Assembly: GCA_944390955.1 (NCBI GenBank)
Contig: CALXRY010000163.1
Location: 1-37,682 of the forward strand
DNA from: an uncultured Clostridia bacterium
GTDB lineage: Bacteria; Bacillota; Clostridia; UBA1381
Reading direction: 5' to 3'
Length of the DNA: 37,682 bases
A program made the position numbers and the translations under genes. This document shows positions 1 through 7,712 of this stretch, in pieces (the first letter of the stretch is position 1; each line of letters starts with the position of its first letter). The notes beneath the pieces are model-generated. The model did not search any database and was not told the origin of the DNA. It saw only the letters and a list, made by a program, of their open reading frames with translations.

Positions 1-134
1 TAAAAAAAAGACTTTTTCACGCGAAATCTCAGGGAAAATATTTTTACTGTTTCTTTACATATATTCTAACACAAAATAACCAAAAATACAAGAGGAAATT
101 TATATTTTATGTGTTAAATTTATATTACAAACTT

Positions 135-401
135 TTATTCTTCGTGTTCCTCATCACGTCTGAGAAATTCATTAAATGCTTTCTGCAGAAGTTCCTCGTC
201 ATCGACCATAACAAGCTCTGCTTCCTCAGAGTCGATATCACCCTCGACCTTCATGATGAGCACCTCGTCGCTTTCCTGCCCCTCGGGCATACATTCAAGC
301 AACGCAAAGAACGTAATGCCGTCCATTTCAAATACGTCTATCGTTTCAAATTCTATCGAACAGCCGTGCTCGTCCTCCAAGATAATAATATTGTCTTCCA
401 T
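135..401 (-). CDS. DUF1292 family protein (YrzB-like)
   Basis: Encodes an 88-residue, strongly acidic cytoplasmic protein. The start of the protein (MEDNIIILEDEHG) and the block around EFETIDVFEMDGITFFALL match the DUF1292/YrzB family common in Clostridia and Bacilli; the biochemical role of the family is not known. An in-frame start 108 nt further upstream is rejected, because a TTGACA/TACAAT promoter lies at 435-463, inside that extension, and a GGAG Shine-Dalgarno sits 7 nt before the ATG at 401. The gene is monocistronic in this window. In other Firmicutes DUF1292 genes often lie near the Holliday-junction resolvase YqgF, but that neighbour is not present here. Confidence 0.8.
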   Translation of the reverse strand: MEDNIIILEDEHGCSIEFETIDVFEMDGITFFALLECMPEGQESDEVLIMKVEGDIDSEEAELVMVDDEELLQKAFNEFLRRDEEHEE

Positions 402-434
402 TTCATTGCTCCTTTCGGCTTTGTTTGTATTAAT

Positions 435-463
435 ATTGTAATATATCCTCCCCAAAATGTCAA
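435..463 (-). promoter_or_regulatory. SigA-type promoter of the DUF1292 gene
   Basis: On the minus strand, TTGACA (458-463) and TACAAT (435-440) are separated by exactly 17 nt. It lies about 35 nt upstream of the chosen ATG and sets the upper limit for the gene start. Confidence 0.75.
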
Positions 464-722
464 GTGCTTTTATCTTTTTTTCTAACTCAGTAACTTTATA
501 TATTTCCAAATAACTGCTATAATGCTCTTTGCCTTTGTTCTACATCTACGTCATAAAGTTTGACACATATGACGCCTTTATAACATTGCCGAATTGTATT
601 ATTCCATCTGTATATAGAGATGATCTATATGTTTACCGCATGTATTCAATTATTTTGCTTATCACTGTCAGACAATATTCTCACAAAACATTTTTTCAAT
701 ATACCAAATTTCACAAATCAAA

Positions 723-756
723 ACACACCGCCCGGTATATTCCAAGCGGTGTGTTC
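723..756 (-). terminator. Rho-independent terminator after the anti-sigma gene
   Basis: A perfect 10-bp stem (AACACACCGC / GCGGTGTGTT) with a 14-nt loop lies 35 nt downstream of the anti-sigma stop and is followed on the minus strand by TTTGATTT. The remaining sequence between 464 and 722 is AT-rich; I see no convincing gene there. Confidence 0.75.
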
Positions 757-790
757 TCCGTGACGAAAGCATCAGCCGTTTACATCATTC

Positions 791-1537
791 TTAATTTTGA
801 TTATCTATGATTTCTCCGACCATCTGAAGTATCTCGTCATTGTTTATCCCGTTGTCGATCATCAAAATCGAGCAGTTTATCCCATTATAGCTCCAGCTTG
901 CCGATGCTACCTCCTGTACATTCACCTCATCGGATCCCCAGCTGAACACGAGGTCACCGTTTGCCTCAGCAGCCTTATCCTCGGGCGTCATCTCGTAATC
1001 GGGCGGAACGATCTTATTCGTGTATGACGAATAGTATACCGGCGTTCCTTTGTATTCGCCTATGAGCTCACCGCTGTGCTCGCTGAGAGTGCTTGTATCT
1101 GCAAACAGGCTTATGCTTGCATCGCCTTTTTTGTAAGTGCAGTCAAGCTGATCCGTATTTTCAAGCACCTCGCCGCCTTCGCCCACGGCATTCTGATCGA
1201 CCTTAACAGCGCCGTCAAATTTATATCCGTTTGAAAATCCATCCACTACGTTGAAATTAAATCCGAAATCCTCCATGACATTTTCCTGCGACGGAATATC
1301 TTTATAATCATACCCGCTGTTAGAGCTTCCCGTCCAGTATGACACTATGCCGCTGCCCGCGAATGCCGACGCGCCTATTATTACCGTAAGCGACGCCGCT
1401 ATCAAAGCTACCTTACCCGTTTTCGACATTTTCATTGTTTTTGACTCCTTTCCTTCGGGCAGGCTGTCCAGAACCTCGCAGAGCCTTTGATGAAAATGTT
1501 CGTTTGAATTCGGATAATCATTTTTATTGAATTTCAT
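791..1537 (-). CDS. Membrane-anchored anti-sigma factor (partner of the ECF sigma factor)
   Basis: A 248-residue protein with a short cytoplasmic N-terminus (about residues 1-40), one transmembrane segment (about 43-63, VALIAASLTVIIGASAFAG) and a long extracytoplasmic acidic domain whose C-terminal part (a surface-accessible GTPVYYSS block and a SWSYNGINCSILM block) resembles DUF4367-type domains. This architecture, together with its position 17 nt after an ECF sigma gene, is the usual one for anti-sigma factors that hold the sigma factor at the membrane until a cell-envelope signal arrives. The start at 1537 is preferred over an ATG 9 nt upstream because AAGGGG lies 9 nt before it and would overlap the upstream ATG. 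The zinc-binding anti-sigma motif (HxxxCxxC) is absent. The signal is unknown. Confidence 0.7.
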   Translation of the reverse strand: MKFNKNDYPNSNEHFHQRLCEVLDSLPEGKESKTMKMSKTGKVALIAASLTVIIGASAFAGSGIVSYWTGSSNSGYDYKDIPSQENVMEDFGFNFNVVDGFSNGYKFDGAVKVDQNAVGEGGEVLENTDQLDCTYKKGDASISLFADTSTLSEHSGELIGEYKGTPVYYSSYTNKIVPPDYEMTPEDKAAEANGDLVFSWGSDEVNVQEVASASWSYNGINCSILMIDNGINNDEILQMVGEIIDNQN

Positions 1538-1554
1538 GATCTGCATCCCCTTTC

Positions 1555-2010
1555 TTATGCCAATTCTTCCTTCAAAAGCTTTCTCGCCTTTGACAGTCTG
1601 CTTTTGACCGTTCCGGAGGGTATCTTAAGGATATTCCCTATTTCCTCGGTCGAATAGCCTTCTATATAATGAAGAACTACAACTACCCTATAGCGCTTGT
1701 CGAGCTTATGTATTGCACTGTAAAGCTCGCTGTAGGACTCATCGCTGCCCGCTTGCTCGGGCGTATCGTCAAGCGCTATGATCTTTTTCTTTTTATTTAA
1801 TATACGGTAGCACTCGTTTATCAGTATCCGTATAAGCCATGTCCTGAAATATTCTTCATTCTTAAGGCTTCCGACCGAGGCATAGGCCTTCGTGACAGCC
1901 TCCTGAACTGCGTCCTCGCAGTCCCAGTCATGCGTCAGAATTGACTTTGATACCCTATACATAGTCTGCTCCGACGCCAGAACCTGCTCCGTAAAACTTT
2001 TCTTGTCCAT
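1555..2010 (-). CDS. ECF-type RNA polymerase sigma factor (SigV-like)
   Basis: A 151-residue sigma-70 family protein with only regions 2 and 4, as in extracytoplasmic-function sigma factors. Region 2 (about 10-75) has the core-binding and -10-recognition segment DCEDAVQEAVTKAYASVGSLKN followed by FRTWLIRILINECYRIL. Region 4 (about 95-150) has the helix-turn-helix YSTEEIGNILKIPSGTVKSRLSKARKLL that contacts the -35 element. It is followed directly by its probable anti-sigma gene, so the pair forms a stress-responsive module. A candidate autoregulatory promoter lies at 2064-2091. Confidence 0.9.
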   Translation of the reverse strand: MDKKSFTEQVLASEQTMYRVSKSILTHDWDCEDAVQEAVTKAYASVGSLKNEEYFRTWLIRILINECYRILNKKKKIIALDDTPEQAGSDESYSELYSAIHKLDKRYRVVVVLHYIEGYSTEEIGNILKIPSGTVKSRLSKARKLLKEELA

Positions 2011-2063
2011 AATATTCTCTTATGCCTTAGCATATGTCCTTTCCTTGTAGCCGCTACACTTAT

Positions 2064-2091
2064 TAGATAATACAGCACGGCATACGGTTCA
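2064..2091 (-). promoter_or_regulatory. Candidate ECF-sigma autoregulatory promoter
   Basis: On the minus strand a GTGAACC-type -35 (TGAACC, 2086-2091) is separated by 16 nt from TATCTAA (2063-2069). TGAAC-type -35 elements are typical of ECF sigma targets, and ECF operons usually transcribe themselves. The -10 part does not match a strict consensus, so this is an inference. Confidence 0.45.
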
Positions 2092-2120
2092 CGTCTTTTT
2101 ATATTTTTTTGATTTTTTAT

Positions 2121-2149
2121 TTGATTTATGATTTGGCTTGGTGTATAAT
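2121..2149 (+). promoter_or_regulatory. SigA-type promoter of tmcAL
   Basis: TTGATT (2121-2126), a 17-nt spacer and a perfect TATAAT (2144-2149) lie 34 nt upstream of the tmcAL ATG, divergent from the ECF sigma operon. Confidence 0.7.
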
Positions 2150-2183
2150 AAAATAAATAAACTTGTAACGGAGGCGTCATTAT

Positions 2184-3314
2184 ATGCAAATAACAGCAGT
2201 GATCGCAGAATATAACCCGTTCCATTTCGGACACCGGTACCAGCTTAAACAGATAAAGAAGCACTCTGACGCAGCAGTTGTAATAATGAGCGGGCCGTTC
2301 GTCCAGCGCGGAGAAGCGGCGATAACCGATAAATGGTCAAGAGCGCATGCGGCGCTGCTGAACGGAGCCGACCTCGTGCTTGAGCTGCCCGTTATATTTG
2401 CGCTTGCCTCCGCCCGTGAATTTGCCTCGGGTGCGGTCAGTTTGCTCGACTGCACAGGATCTATAGATAAGCTCTGCTTCGGCACGGAATCCGGCGACGC
2501 CGAAGCTCTTATAAATGCGGCGGAAATAATAGAAAACGAGCCTCCGGAGATCTCGAAAAAAATAAAGGCGCTCGTTTCCGAGGGCATGTCCTATCCAGCG
2601 GCAAGGGAGCTTGCGTTTTCCGAGCTTGTCCCCGCCGGCTTATTATCCTCGCCGAACAACATTCTTGCAATAGAATATATTCGCGCGCTCATGCGCATAA
2701 ACAGCACCATAACCCCCATGCCGATACTTCGCGAGGGCTCGGGCTATCATGACATAAATGTCAATAAATTTGCCAGCGCATCGGGTATACGCTCGCGTAT
2801 TTTTTCCGGGCAGGATATTTCGGAGCTGCTTCCATGTCCCGATTTTGAGGTATACAGCACATCAGCACTCGACACTGCCGTTACGGCGTGTCTGAGGACT
2901 ATGGCTACCGAGCGCCTTGCCGAAATAAACGGCGTCTCCGAGGGGCTTGAAAACAGGATACTCCGCGCCGCCCTCATGCATTCCTCCATAGACGATATTG
3001 CCGCCGCCGTAAAGACAAAGCGGTACACGCTTACAAGGATAAAAAGGATATTATTATCGTCACTCCTTGGGATAACTCATGAGCTTGCATCTATGAAGCC
3101 GGGATATATACGTGTTCTCGGCATGAACAGCACCGGAGCAGAGGTGCTGAGGCTCATGAAGCAGAATATAACGGTGATAACAAAGGCCGCCGACTACAAA
3201 GCAAACGATCCCGTTTTCGCCGCCGATATCCGCGCTCAAAATATCTTCTCGCTCTGTGGGGACACTAAAAAGGGCAATGAGGATCTTACCACATCGCCCG
3301 TTATTATCAAATAA
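2184..3314 (+). CDS. tmcAL: tRNA(Met) cytidine acetate ligase TmcAL (YlbM)
   Basis: A 376-residue protein that acetylates the wobble cytidine (ac4C34) of elongator tRNA-Met using acetate and ATP. The N-terminal nucleotidyltransferase-like fold is clear: AVIAEYNPFHFGHRYQ (residues 5-20) contains the HxGH-type nucleotide-binding motif, followed by the family block VIMSGPFVQRGEAAITDKWSRA and the ADLVLELP block. The length is close to the 380-420 usual for the family. GGAGG (2170-2174) lies 9 nt before the ATG. The gene converges with yfcE, and the 3' ends overlap by 8 nt. It may be slightly short at the C-terminus, but all conserved N-terminal blocks are present. Confidence 0.93.
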   Translation: MQITAVIAEYNPFHFGHRYQLKQIKKHSDAAVVIMSGPFVQRGEAAITDKWSRAHAALLNGADLVLELPVIFALASAREFASGAVSLLDCTGSIDKLCFGTESGDAEALINAAEIIENEPPEISKKIKALVSEGMSYPAARELAFSELVPAGLLSSPNNILAIEYIRALMRINSTITPMPILREGSGYHDINVNKFASASGIRSRIFSGQDISELLPCPDFEVYSTSALDTAVTACLRTMATERLAEINGVSEGLENRILRAALMHSSIDDIAAAVKTKRYTLTRIKRILLSSLLGITHELASMKPGYIRVLGMNSTGAEVLRLMKQNITVITKAADYKANDPVFAADIRAQNIFSLCGDTKKGNEDLTTSPVIIK

Positions 3315-3834
3315 GATTTTTTAACGTAAACACGCCGTTTTCATAGACCATAAAGCTGTGTCCCGTCCCATTCTTCGGGATCGATACCGAGCCCGGGTTA
3401 AGATACCGCACACTGCCGAATGAGGTCTTGATATTCTCATCGGCGCTTACATGCGTATGCCCGTTCATAAGTATATCTCCGTCTTTTATCGGTGGCAGAT
3501 TTTCCGGATTATAATGGTGTCCGTGCGTGATGTACACTGCTTTTCCGTCAAGATACATCACAGCGTAGTCGGCAAGTATGGGAAAATCCAAAACCATCTG
3601 GTCGACCTCCGTGTCGCAGTTGCCGCGCACACAAAGAAGCTCGCTTTTCATGCCGTTAAGTATCTCTATGACCTTCTTGGGCGCATAATCCTTCGGCAGA
3701 TCGTTCCTCGGTCCGTGATAAAGAAGATCTCCGAGGAGTATCAGCTTTTCAGCCTTTTCCTCGTAATATCTGTCTTTTAAAAGTTCCGCATAATACGCAG
3801 AGCCGTGTATATCGGAAGCAAACATCAGCTTCAT
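3307..3834 (-). CDS. yfcE: YfcE/MJ0936-family phosphodiesterase
   Basis: A 175-residue calcineurin-like phosphodiesterase. Metal-binding motifs are complete: SDIHG (7-11), GDLLYHG (35-41), RGNCD (69-73), THGHHY (103-108) and NGHTHV (123-128). The C-terminal block LNPGSVSIPKNG is typical of YfcE, which hydrolyses phosphodiester model substrates with Mn2+; its physiological substrate is not settled. It is the last gene of the minus-strand dnaG-rpoD operon and has GGGGAC 7-10 nt before its ATG. It overlaps the end of tmcAL on the other strand by 8 nt. Confidence 0.9.
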   Translation of the reverse strand: MKLMFASDIHGSAYYAELLKDRYYEEKAEKLILLGDLLYHGPRNDLPKDYAPKKVIEILNGMKSELLCVRGNCDTEVDQMVLDFPILADYAVMYLDGKAVYITHGHHYNPENLPPIKDGDILMNGHTHVSADENIKTSFGSVRYLNPGSVSIPKNGTGHSFMVYENGVFTLKNLI

Positions 3835-3858
3835 TTTATTGTCCCCTTTTGATAATGA

Positions 3859-4557
3859 TCATTCAAGCACACGCATCGGGTCAAACTGAAGATAATCTCC
3901 CGATACGAGCCTGTATTCTATTCCGTCTATAATTTCGTTCACGGCGTTTTTATGCGACGCAGAATGAAGATGCCCGTAAAAGCATTTTGTCACTCCGTAC
4001 CGCTTCATCATCCTTATAAAATCGTTTTCGTCATGCTGGAGTGAAATAGGCGGATAATGCGTAAAAACATATATCTCATTGCATTCTCCGGCAGATCTGA
4101 GCGACAGCTCGAGCCGCTGGACCTCGCGGTCATATATCTTCCTGTCCTCTTCACCGAAGCCGTCGAGCAGCGGGTGGAGCCAGCCGCGTGTTCCGCATAT
4201 AGCAATATCCTTATACATAAAAGAATTATTCTGTAAAAACTCTATATCCGAAAATCCGTTATCCGCGGCAAAGCCATTGAGCTTGCTCATCGTCGTCCAC
4301 CAGTAATCATGGTTTCCCTTAAGCAGTATCTTTTTTCCGTTCAGGCGGTCCAAGAATTCAAAATCGCGCCTGCTCTGCTCAAGGTATGTCGCCCATGAAA
4401 AATCTCCGGGGAGTACAACGGTATCATCGTCCTTTATCTTTCTCTGCCAGTTATATTCGAGCCGCTCAACATATCCAGACCATGATTTTCCGAATATATC
4501 CATCGGCTTATCTACGCCGAGCGGCAAATGAAGATCGGCAATGGTGTAAAGCGCCAT
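3859..4557 (-). CDS. Metallophosphoesterase (COG1768-like)
   Basis: A 232-residue calcineurin-like phosphoesterase. Visible motifs are IADLHLP (6-12), LPGDFSW (49-55), LKGNHDYWW (78-86) and, near the C-terminus, THYPP and YGHLHSASH. These match the group of predicted phosphohydrolases often found in Clostridia, with no assigned substrate. It sits 3 nt after the flavodiiron-like gene and 24 nt before yfcE, so the two phosphoesterases are probably co-transcribed. The substrate cannot be inferred from the sequence. Confidence 0.85.
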   Translation of the reverse strand: MALYTIADLHLPLGVDKPMDIFGKSWSGYVERLEYNWQRKIKDDDTVVLPGDFSWATYLEQSRRDFEFLDRLNGKKILLKGNHDYWWTTMSKLNGFAADNGFSDIEFLQNNSFMYKDIAICGTRGWLHPLLDGFGEEDRKIYDREVQRLELSLRSAGECNEIYVFTHYPPISLQHDENDFIRMMKRYGVTKCFYGHLHSASHKNAVNEIIDGIEYRLVSGDYLQFDPMRVLE

Positions 4558-4560
4558 ATC

Positions 4561-5613
4561 CTACTCTCCTTCGCTTCCCGAAAGCTCTTTTGCAAAATCC
4601 GCGGCAAGCTTTTCTAATTTTTCACGCTCATCGCCGCTCATCCTGAACTTTACAAGAAGCGGCTTTTTAAACAGCTTCATACCTATGCTTTTTAAAAACC
4701 GCTCAATAAGATAAACGCCCTCGCCGCTCCAGCCGCACGAGCCGAATATCATGCACGGCTTTCCTCTGCCGTTTACCATATCTATCGCTGTTATGAGCCG
4801 CCAAATGTCCTCCGGCGCATTCCTGTTGACAGTATCCGTTCCTACCGCAAATCCGGTACACGAGTCGATCGCATCCTTCAACTCCGCAAGATCTGTTCCG
4901 CACACGTCAAAAAGGCGCGTACTCATTCCGCAGCCTTCTATCTCCGCGGCGACAGCCTCCGCCATCTCTCTCGTATATCCGTAGTGCGACGCATAAAACA
5001 CCGCTGCGCTAAGCTTTCGCTCCTCAGGCTCGGAATATTCATCGAGCACGCCGCTTATGTCCGTTATCTCCCCGCCGTATGCCGGAAATATCTTCAGGAT
5101 GTCAAGCTCCCTGAGCCGATCTGCGGCGTTTTTCGCATAGTCCCTGTACGGGCTTATAACATTTTTAAAATAGCCGCTGTCCGAATTAAAAATACTTCCG
5201 CAGAACAGCGCCCTCTCCTCCGGACAGTACGCCGCCATGGAATCCGTCCACGGAAGGTTCGGAAGTATTTTGAATATTAGCGACGCTCCGCCAAGCTCAA
5301 GCGTCATATCGTCCTTTGCAAGGATATAATCAAAATCTCTGTTCAGCATCTCGCTCAGGTTTTTTATCCCCGCAGCCGACGCTATTATCCTCGCACCGCC
5401 GTACCTCTGCATGAGGGCTTCCGCAGAGCCCGCATTATCGGGAGAAACGTGATCCAATATTATGTAGTCCGGCTCTCCGCCGTCAAGCGCAGCTTCGACC
5501 GCCTTGATATGATAAGCCGCATTCTCATGCTTCATGCATTCGACAACGGCCGTTTTTTCTCCCGATATGATATATGAGTTGTCGCCGTTTTTTCCTATAT
5601 ATTTTATCTGCAT
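4561..5613 (-). CDS. Flavodiiron-family protein (FprA-like) with a degenerate diiron site
   Basis: A 350-residue protein with the two-domain layout of A-type flavoproteins: a metallo-beta-lactamase-like domain (about 1-195) and a flavodoxin domain (about 200-345). Normal family members reduce O2 or NO at a diiron site fed by FMN. The flavodoxin part looks intact, with an FMN phosphate loop around YASHYGYTREMA (207-218) and a FGSCGWSGEG block. The metal site does not: the usual HxExDH is H55-V-S57-P-D59-N60, the His before WPDSM is Pro121, the bridging Asp after LF is Ser140 and the final SHG His is Tyr179. It is also about 40 residues shorter than usual. The start overlaps the end of prmA by 10 nt. 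It probably acts as an electron carrier or a redox or regulatory paralogue, not as an oxygen reductase; that role is inferred. Confidence 0.85.
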   Translation of the reverse strand: MQIKYIGKNGDNSYIISGEKTAVVECMKHENAAYHIKAVEAALDGGEPDYIILDHVSPDNAGSAEALMQRYGGARIIASAAGIKNLSEMLNRDFDYILAKDDMTLELGGASLIFKILPNLPWTDSMAAYCPEERALFCGSIFNSDSGYFKNVISPYRDYAKNAADRLRELDILKIFPAYGGEITDISGVLDEYSEPEERKLSAAVFYASHYGYTREMAEAVAAEIEGCGMSTRLFDVCGTDLAELKDAIDSCTGFAVGTDTVNRNAPEDIWRLITAIDMVNGRGKPCMIFGSCGWSGEGVYLIERFLKSIGMKLFKKPLLVKFRMSGDEREKLEKLAADFAKELSGSEGE

Positions 5614-6566
5614 ATTATAGATACCCAGTCTTTTCTCTGCTTTATATCGGTTATTTCAAATCCGTTCTCAATAAGCACAGCCTTTACATCCTCGACCCTG
5701 TCCTCAATTATGCCCGACGTGATAAACACTCCGCCGTCCTTCATATATTCGCGCGCCTTCGGCGTAAGACCTATTATAACGTCAGCAACTATGTTCGCCG
5801 CCACAACGTCGTATTTTCCGCTTATTTTCTGCTGTAATCCCGTGTCTGTCAGTATATTTCCGGCATACACATGATATTTTGACTTGTCAACGCCGTTTCT
5901 TTCGGCATTCTCATAAGCCACATCCACCGCATTGGGATCTATGTCAACGGCCGCTGCTTCAGCTGCGCCCAAAAGCAGCGATATTATAGAAAGGATACCG
6001 CTTCCGCAGCCAAGATCGAGCATCATTGAGCCTGGAACTATATATTTTTCAAGGCTCTCTATACATAGCTGCGTAGTATAATGCGAGCCGGTACCGAACG
6101 TCATTCCGGGATTTACGTTGAAAACTATCCTGTCTGTCTTGTCCGACATCTCCTCCCATTCCGGCTTTATAAGGATCTTTTCGCCTATCTCCATTGGATG
6201 GAAATACTTCTTCCAGTTATTTGCCCAGTCCTCCTCGTTAAGCGAAAGCGTTTCCGTCTCAAGCCGTCCGAATGCATTATCCGCATCAAGCTCTTTCAGC
6301 TCCGCCATACTGCTCCTTATCGCGGCAAGCATCTCATATCCTGCCGGATTATCGCTCACATATGCCGAAACTCTCGTCTCGCCTTCCTTTTCCTTTACAA
6401 GCTCTTCATCCACATAATCCCAATATTGCTTGTTGTTTTCAAGGAAGTCCTTGAAGTCCTGTTCGTCGTCTATCTCAAGACCGGTGATCCCGAGCTGATA
6501 CAGTCTGCCGCTTACAGGCTCTATACCCTCAGATGTCGTATATACTGTTACTTTTATCCAATCCAT
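5604..6566 (-). CDS. prmA: Ribosomal protein L11 methyltransferase PrmA
   Basis: A 320-residue SAM-dependent methyltransferase that methylates ribosomal protein L11. The N-terminal substrate-recognition region (about 1-105, beginning DWIKVTVYTTSEGIEPVSG) is followed by NPGMTFGTGSHYTTQL, diagnostic for PrmA, then the SAM motif LDLGCGSGILSI and the catalytic-loop region DVVAANIVADVI. The length matches the family. It lies 24 nt downstream of rpoD and overlaps the next gene by 10 nt, consistent with translational coupling. Confidence 0.95.
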   Translation of the reverse strand: MDWIKVTVYTTSEGIEPVSGRLYQLGITGLEIDDEQDFKDFLENNKQYWDYVDEELVKEKEGETRVSAYVSDNPAGYEMLAAIRSSMAELKELDADNAFGRLETETLSLNEEDWANNWKKYFHPMEIGEKILIKPEWEEMSDKTDRIVFNVNPGMTFGTGSHYTTQLCIESLEKYIVPGSMMLDLGCGSGILSIISLLLGAAEAAAVDIDPNAVDVAYENAERNGVDKSKYHVYAGNILTDTGLQQKISGKYDVVAANIVADVIIGLTPKAREYMKDGGVFITSGIIEDRVEDVKAVLIENGFEITDIKQRKDWVSIICR

Positions 6567-6590
6567 TGATTTTTCCTTTCGGTGTGATTT

Positions 6591-7709
6591 TTAATTGTCT
6601 AGAAAATCCTTGAGCTTCTTGCTTCTTGAAGGATGGCGCAGCTTCCTCAATGCCTTGGCCTCGATCTGCCTTATCCTCTCACGCGTAACGTCAAATTCCT
6701 TGCCGACCTCCTCGAGCGTTCTCTGGCGTCCGTCGTCAAGCCCGAACCTGAGCTTCAAGACCTTTGCCTCTCTCGGAGTCAGCGTCTTTAGAACGTCGCT
6801 GAGCTGCTCCTTCAGCAGCACGAAGCTCGCCGCCTCGGAAGGCGCCGGAGCATCGTCGTCAGGGATAAAGTCACCGAGATGACTGTCCTCCTCCTCGCCT
6901 ATCGGAGTTTCAAGCGACACCGGCTCCTGGGAGATCTTTGAGATCTCGCGGACCTTTTCGACCGACATATTCAGTCCCTTTGCAAGCTCCTCGGGAGTAG
7001 GCTCACGCCCGAGCTCCTGAACAAGCTGCCTTGAAACTCTTACAAGCTTGTTTATAGTTTCTACCATATGAACAGGTATCCTTATCGTTCTTGCCTGGTC
7101 TGCGATAGCGCGCGTTATGGCTTGTCTTATCCACCACGTTGCATATGTCGAGAATTTATAGCCCTTTGTATAGTCAAACTTGTCCACGGCCCTTATAAGT
7201 CCGAGGTTACCATCCTGTATGAGGTCAAGGAACAGCATGCCGCGTCCGACATATCTTTTTGCGATAGATACGACCAGCCTCAGATTTGCCTCCGCAAGGC
7301 GTTTTTTTGCATTTTCATCGCCCTCCGCCATTTTCTTTGCAAGTTCTGTTTCCTCCTCGGCACTCAGAAGATCGACCTTGCCTATTTCCTTCAGATACAT
7401 CTTTACATGGTCGTCTATGCTTATGCCGTCGGGTACCGAAAGATCCTCAAGCTCCTCCTTTGAGATGACCTCGACCTCTTCCATCTCCTCAAGCTCTTTA
7501 TCTATATCCTCCTCGGCAAGCTCTATCTTCTCCTGCTCCAGGGTATCGTAAAAGGCCTCTATCTCCTCGGGACTTATCTCCGTTTCGGTAAATGCCGCCA
7601 CGATCTCCTTAAAGCTTAAAACACCCTTTTTCTTACCGCTTTCGATCAGGCTCTTCTTTATCTTTTCTATCTTTTCCGCCATTGACGGATCCATTATATT
7701 TTCTTCCAT
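6591..7709 (-). CDS. rpoD: Primary RNA polymerase sigma factor RpoD/SigA
   Basis: A 372-residue housekeeping sigma factor. An acidic region 1.1-like N-terminus (1-95) is followed by region 1.2 ([21 protein letters not shown]), region 2 ([35 protein letters not shown] and [14 protein letters not shown]), region 3 and region 4.2 with the helix-turn-helix [20 protein letters not shown]. The gene starts 3 nt after the dnaG stop with GGGAGG 8 nt before the ATG. The dnaG-rpoD arrangement is the classical macromolecular-synthesis operon. The many TTGACA/TATAAT promoters in the window are its expected targets. Confidence 0.97.
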   Translation of the reverse strand: MEENIMDPSMAEKIEKIKKSLIESGKKKGVLSFKEIVAAFTETEISPEEIEAFYDTLEQEKIELAEEDIDKELEEMEEVEVISKEELEDLSVPDGISIDDHVKMYLKEIGKVDLLSAEEETELAKKMAEGDENAKKRLAEANLRLVVSIAKRYVGRGMLFLDLIQDGNLGLIRAVDKFDYTKGYKFSTYATWWIRQAITRAIADQARTIRIPVHMVETINKLVRVSRQLVQELGREPTPEELAKGLNMSVEKVREISKISQEPVSLETPIGEEEDSHLGDFIPDDDAPAPSEAASFVLLKEQLSDVLKTLTPREAKVLKLRFGLDDGRQRTLEEVGKEFDVTRERIRQIEAKALRKLRHPSRSKKLKDFLDN

Positions 7710-7712
7710 GCT

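Noticed and set aside
402-509. N-terminal extension of the DUF1292 gene
   Set aside because: It contains the promoter (435-463), does not match the family and is upstream of a good Shine-Dalgarno and ATG at 401.
510-722. Possible promoter TTTGACA...TATAAC at about 558-584
   Set aside because: The spacer is only about 13 nt and there is no gene downstream on the plus strand.
529-810. A plus-strand open frame of 93 codons
   Set aside because: It begins with a non-ATG codon, has no Shine-Dalgarno, and runs across the terminator hairpin at 723-756 into the anti-sigma gene on the other strand.
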